Source: Caulobacteraceae bacterium
Lineage (GTDB): Bacteria; Pseudomonadota; Alphaproteobacteria; Caulobacterales; Caulobacteraceae
Direction of reading: 5' to 3'
DNA: 64,000 nucleotides
NCBI GenBank assembly: GCA_003164925.1
Contig: PLRV01000078.1
Coordinates: 742 to 64,741 of the forward strand
The notes under the pieces are model-generated. The model did no database searches and was not told the origin of the DNA. It was given only the letters and a program-made list of their open reading frames with translations. Positions 50,244 to 58,316 of this stretch are shown in pieces (the stretch's first letter is position 1; each line of letters opens with the position of its first letter). The translations under genes were made by a program, and so were the position numbers.

Positions 50244-52334
50244 ATGAACACAACGCCGCAGTCCGCGCCCGGCCTTTCGATCGACCAGGCTCTGGCCCAG
50301 GCGCACGCTCACTGGGACGCGGGCCAGAATATCCCAGCCGAAATGCTGTGCCAGCAGGTCCTGGCCGTCTGGCCGGGGCAAAGCGACGCCCTACATCTGC
50401 TCGGTCTAATGGCCTACGCTTTCGGCAATGTCGATCTGGCGATCGACAATCTACGGCGCGCCTGCCAAGCGCCGCGGGTGGCGCCCGTTTATCTCAGCAA
50501 CCTGGCCGAGATGTGCCGCCAGCGCGGCCTGCTGGCCGAGGGCGAGGAAGCCGCCCGCCGCGCGGTGGGGCTTGAGCCGACCCTGGTGGGCGCTTGGAAC
50601 AATCTGGGCATCATCCAGCAGGAGGCCGGCAAGCTGGAAGAGAGCCTGGCGAGTCTGACCCGCGTGGTCGGGCTTAAGCCGGACGACGCCTTGGCGCGCA
50701 ACAACCTGGGCAATACGCTCAAGCGCCTGGGCCGACTGGACGAGGCGCGCCAGCAGTATGAGGCGGCCCTGGCCCTCATGCCCAACTATGCCGAGGCGCA
50801 CAGCAACCTGGGCTCCCTGCTCAATGATCTCGGCCGCTCGGACGAGGCCCTGGCGTCGATCCGGCGGGCCATGGACATCAATCCGCGACTGGCCGACGCC
50901 TATATCAACGCCTCGGGCGTGGAGACCGCCCGCCGCCGCTATGACGACGCCCTGCGCTGGATCGACGGCCTGTTGTCCTTCGCCCCGCTGCATCCTGGCG
51001 GTCTGGCGGCCAAGGCGTCGGTGCTGGTGAGCATGGAGCGCCCCGACCAGGCGGTGGACGTGGCGCTCCAGGCGGTCTCGGCCGCGCCGCAAAGCGGCGA
51101 CGCCCTGCTGGCCTTGGGCGAGGCTCTGCACGCCCAAGGCCAACTGGACCAGGCCCTTCTGGCGTTTGATAAGGCCATCGCCCTGGGCGGCCTGACGGTC
51201 GAAAAGGCCATGATCAACCGGGCCTCGGTCAAGACGGAGCAAGGCGACAAGGAAGCGGCGCTGGCGGACCTAAAAGCCGTGATCGAGCGGTTCCCGAACT
51301 CGGCGTCGGCCTGGCTGCCGCTGAGCGACATGAAGAAGTTCAAGGCCGCCGATCCCGATATCGCCCGCATGGAGCGCCTGGCCGGGCCGGGCGTCTTGCT
51401 GGCGCGCAGCGAGGCGACGGCCGTGCGCTTCGCCCTGGGCAAGGCCTGGATGGACGCCGGCGACGCGGAGCGGGCCTTCGAGCACCTGAACGAAGGCAAC
51501 CGCATGATGCGCGAGACCTTCGCCTATGACGCCGATGAGACCAGCCGGTGGATCGCTTCGATCGGCCAGGCCCTGGACGCCAAGACCTTCAAGCGGCTGA
51601 GCGGCGGCGGCGCGCCGTCGGACGCGCCGGTGTTCGTGATCGGCGTGCCCCGGTCGGGCACGACCTTGCTGGAGCAGATCCTGGCCTCGCACGCGGCGGT
51701 GCACGGGGCCGGCGAACTGAGCGCCATGCGGACCCTGACCGACGCCTACGGCGGCCCGGCGGCCCTCGTATCGGCGCTGACGCCGGACGTGGCCACGCAG
51801 ATCGGGCGGGACTATCTGGCTGAAATCGCCAAGCTAGGCGGCGGCAAGGCCCGGGTGGTGGACAAGATGCCGTCCAACTTCCTGCTCGCCGGCCTCATCC
51901 CTTTGGTTCTGCCCGGCGCGCACATCATCCACGTGAAGCGCGATCCGGTGGACACCTGCCTGTCCTGCTACTCCAAGCTGTTCGCGCGCGAACAGCTGTT
52001 CACTTACGACTTGACCGAACTGGGCCGCTTCTACCGCGACTACGAGGCGATCATGGCGCATTGGCGCAAGGTGCTGCCGGCGGATCGCTTCTTGGAGGTG
52101 CAATACGAGGCGGTGGTGGATGACCTGGAGGGTCAGGCCCGGCGCATGATCGAATTCATCGGCCTGCCTTGGGATGACGCGGTGCTCGACTTCCACAAGA
52201 CCAAGCGTCGGGTGCGCACCGCCAGCGTCAACCAGGTGCGCCAGCCCCTTTTCAACACGAGCGTCGGCCGCTGGAAGCCCTTCGCCAAGCAGCTTAGGCC
52301 TCTCACCGACGCCCTCGGCCTTCTGGAACCCTGA
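50244..52334 (+). CDS. TPR-sulfotransferase fusion
   Basis: A 696-residue protein. Residues from about 10 to 390 are tetratricopeptide repeats (for example AWNNLGIIQQEAGKLEESLA and ARNNLGNTLKRLGRLDEARQ). The C-terminal part is a PAPS-dependent sulfotransferase with the 5'-phosphosulfate loop VIGVPRSGTTLLEQIL and the 3'-phosphate element IIHVKRDPVDTCLSCYSKLF. Proteins of this build resemble tyrosylprotein sulfotransferases. The start is ATG 50244; TTG 50220 is open upstream. It begins about 50 bp after the autotransporter and 5 bp before a TPR-glycosyltransferase, suggesting that the group modifies the passenger or another surface polymer. Confidence 0.87.
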   Translation: MNTTPQSAPGLSIDQALAQAHAHWDAGQNIPAEMLCQQVLAVWPGQSDALHLLGLMAYAFGNVDLAIDNLRRACQAPRVAPVYLSNLAEMCRQRGLLAEGEEAARRAVGLEPTLVGAWNNLGIIQQEAGKLEESLASLTRVVGLKPDDALARNNLGNTLKRLGRLDEARQQYEAALALMPNYAEAHSNLGSLLNDLGRSDEALASIRRAMDINPRLADAYINASGVETARRRYDDALRWIDGLLSFAPLHPGGLAAKASVLVSMERPDQAVDVALQAVSAAPQSGDALLALGEALHAQGQLDQALLAFDKAIALGGLTVEKAMINRASVKTEQGDKEAALADLKAVIERFPNSASAWLPLSDMKKFKAADPDIARMERLAGPGVLLARSEATAVRFALGKAWMDAGDAERAFEHLNEGNRMMRETFAYDADETSRWIASIGQALDAKTFKRLSGGGAPSDAPVFVIGVPRSGTTLLEQILASHAAVHGAGELSAMRTLTDAYGGPAALVSALTPDVATQIGRDYLAEIAKLGGGKARVVDKMPSNFLLAGLIPLVLPGAHIIHVKRDPVDTCLSCYSKLFAREQLFTYDLTELGRFYRDYEAIMAHWRKVLPADRFLEVQYEAVVDDLEGQARRMIEFIGLPWDDAVLDFHKTKRRVRTASVNQVRQPLFNTSVGRWKPFAKQLRPLTDALGLLEP

Positions 52335-52339
52335 CGGCG

Positions 52340-53527
52340 GTGAGTCAGGTCGAACTGGAAGCACGCAATCTGATCGCCCAGGACCGCCTGGCCGAGGCCG
52401 AAGCCCTTCTTCGCCAGGCCCTGGCGTCCGGATCCGGCGCGGCCAGCCTGTGGCGCATGCTTGGCGCGGCGATCCGCGGCCAGGGGCGCGTCGCCGAGGC
52501 CAGGCCGATCCAGGAATTGCTGGTCGACGCCATGCCGGGCGACCTGTCCATGCGCTTCGACCTGGCCGAGACGCTGTTGGTGTTGGGCGAGTTCGAGCGC
52601 GGCTGGCGCGAGTATCACTACCGCTACCAGATGCCTCACACCACGCGCATCGAGCGCAAGGTGCAAAAGCCCCGCTGGGACGGCCGGCCCATTCCCGGCA
52701 AGACCCTGCTGATCCACGACGAGCAGGGCTACGGCGACACCTTCCAGTTCATGCGCATGGTCCCTTGGGCCAAAGCGCGCTCGGGCGCCCGCGTGGTGTT
52801 GGAGATCAATCACGAAATGCACAGCCTGGCGGCGCGCATGGGCGGGTTCGACGCCATCACCCTGCGCGGCCAGCTGCCGCCGACGTTCGACGAACACTGC
52901 GAAATGATGAGCCTGCCTATGGCCATGGGCTTGAAGCTTGAGGATCTGCCAGGCTCGCCCATGCCCTATCTGACGGCCGATCCGGAGCGCTTGGCCTTGT
53001 GGCGAGACCGGCTGAAGGACCTCCCACGGCCGCTGGTCTGCCTGGTGTGGGCCGGACGGCCGACGCACCTGAACGATGCGCGCAGGTCCATGAGTCTGCC
53101 CATGCTGGCCCCCCTGGCCTCGTCGGGGGCCACCTTCCTGTCGATCCAGAAAGGTCCGACCGAGGGTTTGGCCACAGAGCCGCCAGAGGGCATGACCTTG
53201 GTCAATCTCAGCCCCGAGATCCGCGATTTCGAGGATACGGCCGCCATCCTGACCGTCGCCGACCTTTTGATCTCGGTGGACTCCTCGCCCGTCCACCTGG
53301 CCGGGGCGCTCGGCCGGCCGGTCTGGGTCATGCTGCCGTTCATTCCCGACTGGCGCTGGCTCATGCACCGCGAGGATACGCCCTGGTATCCAGCTCACCG
53401 CCTGTTCCGCCAGGCGAGCCCCGGCGACTGGGACGGTGTGGTGCGTAAGATGGTCCAGGCCCTAGCTGAGCGGTCACCGCCAGGCAAGACGGGCCAGAGA
53501 CGCGGCTCCGTCAAGCCGCCGCGCTGA
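52340..53527 (+). CDS. TPR-glycosyltransferase (GT9/GT41-like)
   Basis: A 395-residue protein with an N-terminal TPR-like helical region (EAEALLRQALASGSGAASLW) and a GT-B-type C-terminal domain. Diagnostic stretches are LLIHDEQGYGDTFQFMRMVP, VCLVWAGRPTHLNDARRSMS, FLSIQKGP and ISVDSSPVHLAGALGRPVWV followed by LPFIPDWRWL, as in heptosyltransferase and O-GlcNAc-transferase-like proteins encoded beside bacterial surface proteins. GTG start at 52340, 5 bp after the sulfotransferase stop. The sugar donor is unknown. Confidence 0.85.
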   Translation: MSQVELEARNLIAQDRLAEAEALLRQALASGSGAASLWRMLGAAIRGQGRVAEARPIQELLVDAMPGDLSMRFDLAETLLVLGEFERGWREYHYRYQMPHTTRIERKVQKPRWDGRPIPGKTLLIHDEQGYGDTFQFMRMVPWAKARSGARVVLEINHEMHSLAARMGGFDAITLRGQLPPTFDEHCEMMSLPMAMGLKLEDLPGSPMPYLTADPERLALWRDRLKDLPRPLVCLVWAGRPTHLNDARRSMSLPMLAPLASSGATFLSIQKGPTEGLATEPPEGMTLVNLSPEIRDFEDTAAILTVADLLISVDSSPVHLAGALGRPVWVMLPFIPDWRWLMHREDTPWYPAHRLFRQASPGDWDGVVRKMVQALAERSPPGKTGQRRGSVKPPR

Positions 53528-53546
53528 TCGCACCGCCATCGGGGCC

Positions 53547-55085
53547 CTACGCTCCGCGCGCGAACAGGTCCGCGAAAGCCTCGCGCAGCCGGTTCTTCTG
53601 CACCTTGCCCATGGCGTTGCGCGGCAGATCGTCCAGGAACAGGACCCTCTTGGGTTGCTTGTACCGGGCCAGTCGCTCGGCCAGGGCGTCGAGAACCGCG
53701 CGCTCGCCCAGGACTGCTCCCGGCTTCAGCACTACCGCGGCGGCCACGCCTTCTCCGAAGTCCGGATGGGGAACGCCGAACACGGCCGCCTCGGCCACGC
53801 CGTCCAGACGATCGATCTCGGCCTCGACCTCCTTGGGATAGACATTGTAGCCGCCCGAGATCACCAGGTCCTTGGCCCGGCCGACGATGCGCAGATAGCC
53901 CTGGGCGTCGAACTGGCCGAGGTCGCCGGTGATGAAGAAGCCGTCGGCGCGAAAGTCCGCCGCGGTTTTCTCCGGCATGCCCCAATAGCCGCCAAACACG
54001 TTGGGGCCGCGCACCTCGATCATGCCCACGGCGCCGGTGGGCAACGCCAGCCCCGTATCGGGATCGGCCACTCTTATGTCCACGCCCGGCAGCGGCAGAC
54101 CGACCGTGCCGGCGATCCGCTCGCCGTCGTAGGGATTGGAGCTGTTCATATTGGTCTCGGTCATGCCGTACCGCTCCAGGATCCGGTGGCCGGTGCGCTC
54201 GAACCAGTCCCGATGCGTCTCCTCGAGCAAGGGCGCCGAGCCGGACACGAACAAGCGCATGCCCGCGCACGCCTCGCGCGTGAGACCGGCCTGCTGCACC
54301 AACCGCACATAGAAGGTGGGCACGCCCATCATGACCGTGGCCTGTCCCATCCGGGCCAGGATCTCGCCCGGATCGAAGCGCGGCAGGAAGATCATGGAGG
54401 CGCCCGCCATCAAGGTGACGTTGGTCGCCACGAACAGACCGTGGGTGTGGAAGATCGGCAAGGCGTGCAGCAACACGTCGCCCGGGCCGTAGCGCCAAAG
54501 CTCGGCCAGGGTGCGGGCGTTGCTGGCCAGATTGCCGTGGCTGAGCACCGCGCCCTTGGGGCGTCCGGTGGTGCCGGAGGTGTAGAGGATCGCCGCCGCA
54601 TCATCTGGCGCGCGCGCGACATCTTCGAACGCCGGCCCATACGCTGCCGCCAGCGCGCTCCAGGAGCCGGCGCCGTCGCCGTCCAGGGTTTCGATCCTCG
54701 CCACGTCCAGGCGACGGGCCAGCGGTTCTATCTCGGCGACGCGGGCGGGGTCGCACACCACCACCTTGGGCCGGGCGTCCGCCAGGAAATACTCAAGTTC
54801 GGCCAGGGTGTAGGCCGTGTTGAGCGGCAACCAGACCGCGCCCGCCCGCACGCAGGCGAGATACAGGACGATGGCCTCGGCGCTCTTCTCCACCTGGGCT
54901 GCGACCCGGTCGCCGGGCTGAACGCCGCAACCGACCAAGGCGGCCGCCATGCGCCCTGAGAGCGCCAGCATGTCCGCATAGGTCAGGCGCCGGTCAGCGG
55001 CGTCCTTGTGCGCGGGCAAAACGATGAACGGCCGATCAACACCGGCGATCCGCGCCCGAAACTGATCGAAAAGAAGGTTGCCCAT
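53547..55085 (-). CDS. matB: Malonyl-CoA synthetase (AMP-forming ligase)
   Basis: An acyl-adenylate-forming ligase of 512 residues. The P-loop-like motif is ILYTSGTTGRPKGAVLSHG, the A5 region is RYGMTETNMNSSNPYDGERI (the form typical of MatB-type malonyl-CoA synthetases), A7 is FFITGDLGQFD, A8 is RAKDLVISGGYNVYPKEVEA, and the A10 Lys lies in LPRNAMGKVQKN. It would make malonyl-CoA from malonate, ATP and CoA. No matA or malonate transporter is adjacent. It is convergent with the TPR-glycosyltransferase, with 19 bp between stops. Confidence 0.88.
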   Translation of the reverse strand: MGNLLFDQFRARIAGVDRPFIVLPAHKDAADRRLTYADMLALSGRMAAALVGCGVQPGDRVAAQVEKSAEAIVLYLACVRAGAVWLPLNTAYTLAELEYFLADARPKVVVCDPARVAEIEPLARRLDVARIETLDGDGAGSWSALAAAYGPAFEDVARAPDDAAAILYTSGTTGRPKGAVLSHGNLASNARTLAELWRYGPGDVLLHALPIFHTHGLFVATNVTLMAGASMIFLPRFDPGEILARMGQATVMMGVPTFYVRLVQQAGLTREACAGMRLFVSGSAPLLEETHRDWFERTGHRILERYGMTETNMNSSNPYDGERIAGTVGLPLPGVDIRVADPDTGLALPTGAVGMIEVRGPNVFGGYWGMPEKTAADFRADGFFITGDLGQFDAQGYLRIVGRAKDLVISGGYNVYPKEVEAEIDRLDGVAEAAVFGVPHPDFGEGVAAAVVLKPGAVLGERAVLDALAERLARYKQPKRVLFLDDLPRNAMGKVQKNRLREAFADLFARGA

Positions 55086-55154
55086 GAGGCGCCGCGCCGT
55101 CCGTTGGTTGCTTGCGGCTTGGCGTTGAACGATCTGCGCCGTCGCGTAAAGCCC

Positions 55155-55352
55155 CTAAGAGCGCGCGCGCAGGTAGCCGGGGCCGTGATCGGGGACGATC
55201 TGAACCGGCAAGCCCATGAGCCGCCTGGGCGAGAAGTCGTTGTCGGGAGAGCGCAGGAACGACTCGTCCTTGAGCAGGGAGCGCCACTCCGCCGGCGTAA
55301 ACCTCAGCGTGAAATTGGTCGTCGGGCGCATCGGTGCGTTACACGATCTCAT
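55155..55352 (-). CDS. Small hypothetical protein
   Basis: A 65-residue basic protein with no family I recognise. An AGGA lies about 9 nt before the ATG at 55352; ATG 55331 would give 58 residues (MRPTTNFTLRFTPAEWRSLL). The phrase TLRFTPAEWRSLLKDE looks like a real folded segment, and codon use is GC-rich like the neighbours. It lies between matB and an AT-rich stretch, on the matB strand. Confidence 0.5.
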   Translation of the reverse strand: MRSCNAPMRPTTNFTLRFTPAEWRSLLKDESFLRSPDNDFSPRRLMGLPVQIVPDHGPGYLRARS

Positions 55353-55388
55353 TGCAGAATCCTGATCAAACGCCTCCACCCACGGCAA

Positions 55389-55835
55389 ATCTCAGAAATC
55401 GAATGGGCCAAAGTAAGGCCTAACCTCAGGTGATCGGCCGTACTTAGGATTATTATGTATCTATCTCATTTCTTTGTATCCGCTTCATTGCGGTTATATT
55501 CTGAAAAATTATATATTATGACTTATCCATGACGGACACAAATGCGGCTTAATTCGAGTTGTTGCATCTTATACGTCGCTCTTGCCCGCTGACGCTGCCC
55601 GGCCCGCCAGGACGGCGCCGCCATCACGCGCTGCAACCGCAGTTCAAACGAAAGCAAAGCGGCCGCCCGGTGCGACGGGAGAGCAGGCAGGCGTCTTCGC
55701 TCTTTAGGCGCCGCCTGCCGAACTTTCGAATTTGCTCGATCTAGCCTTGTGCCCGCGCCGGGGCCGATGTCTGCTGGCTTTGCATTTAGGCCGGGCCGCG
55801 GCGCAATGGGCGGCTGTGGAGGATGACTAGACCCA
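55389..55835. other. AT-rich intergenic region before the glycogen operon
   Basis: About 450 bp without a supported gene. The stretch 55440-55560 is sharply AT-rich against the GC-rich surroundings, with runs such as AAAAATTATATATTATGA. It may hold the glg promoter or an upstream element; no clear box pair was chosen. Confidence 0.5.
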
Positions 55836-58316
55836 ATGACCGCTGCATCGGAGATCGCCGCCAGGATTGCGCTGCCTAGCGAGGATGAACAGGTAGTCGC
55901 CTTGCGGCGCGCCCTGGTCGCCAAGCTCACCTACGCGGTGGGCAAGGACCCGATCGTCGCCAGCCAGCATGACTGGTTCATCGCCACCGCCCTGGCCATT
56001 CGCGACCGCATCGTGGACCGATGGTTCCCCTCGACGCGGGCGATCTATGCGGAAAAGCGCAAGCGGGTCTATTACCTGTCGCTGGAGTTCCTCATCGGAC
56101 GGCTGCTCAACGACACCCTGAATAACCTGCAGCTCACCGAAACCATGCGCGCGGCCTTGGCCGAGCTTGGCGTGGATCTGGAAGCGCTGAGAGAGATTGA
56201 GCCGGACGCGGCCCTTGGCAACGGGGGCCTGGGCCGGCTAGCCGCCTGCTTCATGGAAAGCATGGCTACCCTCGGCGTGGCGGCCTACGGCTATGGCATC
56301 CGCTACGACCATGGCCTGTTCCGGCAGAAGATCAAGAACGGCTGGCAATCAGAGGTGCCCGAGAACTGGCTCGCCTCGGGCAATCCGTGGGAGTTTGAGC
56401 GGCCGGAAGTGATCTACCACATCAACTTCGGCGGCCAGGTGGAGGCCATCGAAGGGAGCGACGGCGAGACGGTCTACGATTGGCTGCCGGCTGAGACGGT
56501 CGAGGCGATCGCCTATGACACGCCGATGGTGGGCTGGCGCGGGCGCCATGTGAACACCCTGCGCCTGTGGTCGGCGCGCGCGCCCGACCCCCTGCGGCTG
56601 GACGCCTTCAATCGGGGCGACCACGTCGGCGCCCTGTCGTCCCAGGCCCGCGCGACAGCGATCTCCCAGGTGCTTTATCCGTCCGACGAAAGCCCAGCGG
56701 GCGAGGAATTGCGGCTGCGCCAGGAGTATTTCTTCTCCTCCGCCGCCCTGCAGGACATCCTGCGCCGCCACATCCGCCAGCACGGCGACCTGCACTCCCT
56801 GCACGAGCACGTCGCCATCCAGCTCAACGACACCCACCCGGCCATCGCCATCCCCGAACTGATGCGTCTTCTGGTGGACATTCACGGCATCGCGTGGGCC
56901 GAGGCGTGGGACATCACCGTCGCCACCTTCAGCTACACCAACCACACCCTGCTCCCCGAGGCCCTGGAGCACTGGGGCGTGCCGCTGATGGAGCGCCTGC
57001 TGCCCCGGCACATGCAGATCATCTACCTGATTAACGCCCTGCATCTGGACACGCTGAGGGCCGAAAAGCGGATTGCCGAGAACGAGCTGGGCGAAGTGTC
57101 CCTGATCGACGAGGGCGGCGCGCGCAAGGTGCGCATGGGCTGGCTTAGCTTCATCGGCTCGCACAAGGTCAACGGGGTTTCGGCCCTGCACACCGAGTTA
57201 ATGAAGACCACCGTGTTCTCCACTTTCAACCGCCTCTACCCGGACCGTATCGTCAATAAAACCAACGGCATTACCTTCCGCCGCTGGATGATGGAGGCCA
57301 ACCCGGGGCTGACCCGCTTGCTGGTCGACACGGTGGGGCCCGCGGTGCTGGACGATCCGATGGCTCTTGAAGGTTTCGCCGCTTATGCCGACGACGACTC
57401 CGTTCAGAGCCGCTTCAAGGACATCCGACGCGAGCAAAAGATCAAGCTGGCCGCGCTGATCCAGAACCGGCTTGGGATCAAGGTGGATCCGGACGCCATG
57501 TTCGACACCCACATCAAGCGTCAGCATGAGTACAAGCGCCAGCTTCTCAACATCCTGGAGACGGTGGCCCTGTACGACGCCATGCGCGCGCAGCCCACCC
57601 GCGCCTGGACGCCGCGGGTCAAGATATTCGCCGGCAAGGCGGCCGCCAGCTACTATAACGCCAAGCTGATCATCAAGCTGATCAACGATGTGGCCCAAGT
57701 GGTGAACCGCGACCCAACCCTTCACGGTCTGCTCAAGGTCGTGTTCCTGCCGAACTACAATGTGTCCCTGGCCGAAGCGATCATCCCGGCCTCGGACCTG
57801 TCCGAGCAGATTTCCACTGCCGGCATGGAGGCGTCCGGCACCGGCAACATGAAGCTTGGCCTGAACGGCGCCTTGACAATCGGCACCCTCGACGGCGCCA
57901 ATGTGGAAATGCGCGACAAGGTGGGAGACGACAACATCTTCATCTTCGGCCTGACCGCCCAGGAGGTGGAGAAGCGGCGCAGCGAGGGTCTGGGGACGGC
58001 GGACATCATCGCCAACTCGCCGACGATCCAACAGGTGCTCGATCAGATCGGCGGGGGCGGATTCTCGCCCGACGCGCCAGACCTGTATCGCGGCCTGATC
58101 GATGGCCTGGTCAACCACGACCACTTCCTGGTGCTGGGCGATTTCGAATCCTACACGGCCACGCAGCGCGCCGTGGCGGCCAAATGGCGCGATGAAAAAG
58201 CCTGGTGGCGTTCGTCCATACTCAATACGGCCCACATGGGCTTCTTTTCCTCGGACCGCACCATCCGCGAGTACGCCGAGGAAATATGGAACGTTCCGGT
58301 GGTGGCCGGTCGTTGA
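55836..58316 (+). CDS. glgP: Glycogen phosphorylase
   Basis: Releases glucose-1-phosphate from glycogen using pyridoxal phosphate (826 residues). Visible family points are RVYYLSLEFLIGRLL, EPDAALGNGGLGRLAACFME, YGIRYDHGLFRQ, IQLNDTHPAIAIPELMR, KTNGITFRRWM and the cofactor-Lys region MEASGTGNMKLGLNGALTIG. First gene of the operon. glgB begins 31 nt before its stop. Confidence 0.97.
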   Translation: MTAASEIAARIALPSEDEQVVALRRALVAKLTYAVGKDPIVASQHDWFIATALAIRDRIVDRWFPSTRAIYAEKRKRVYYLSLEFLIGRLLNDTLNNLQLTETMRAALAELGVDLEALREIEPDAALGNGGLGRLAACFMESMATLGVAAYGYGIRYDHGLFRQKIKNGWQSEVPENWLASGNPWEFERPEVIYHINFGGQVEAIEGSDGETVYDWLPAETVEAIAYDTPMVGWRGRHVNTLRLWSARAPDPLRLDAFNRGDHVGALSSQARATAISQVLYPSDESPAGEELRLRQEYFFSSAALQDILRRHIRQHGDLHSLHEHVAIQLNDTHPAIAIPELMRLLVDIHGIAWAEAWDITVATFSYTNHTLLPEALEHWGVPLMERLLPRHMQIIYLINALHLDTLRAEKRIAENELGEVSLIDEGGARKVRMGWLSFIGSHKVNGVSALHTELMKTTVFSTFNRLYPDRIVNKTNGITFRRWMMEANPGLTRLLVDTVGPAVLDDPMALEGFAAYADDDSVQSRFKDIRREQKIKLAALIQNRLGIKVDPDAMFDTHIKRQHEYKRQLLNILETVALYDAMRAQPTRAWTPRVKIFAGKAAASYYNAKLIIKLINDVAQVVNRDPTLHGLLKVVFLPNYNVSLAEAIIPASDLSEQISTAGMEASGTGNMKLGLNGALTIGTLDGANVEMRDKVGDDNIFIFGLTAQEVEKRRSEGLGTADIIANSPTIQQVLDQIGGGGFSPDAPDLYRGLIDGLVNHDHFLVLGDFESYTATQRAVAAKWRDEKAWWRSSILNTAHMGFFSSDRTIREYAEEIWNVPVVAGR

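Noticed and set aside
47854-50244. 796-residue frame overlapping the autotransporter
   Set aside because: It is the shifted frame of the same DNA, Arg-rich and without domain signs, a usual GC-rich shadow.
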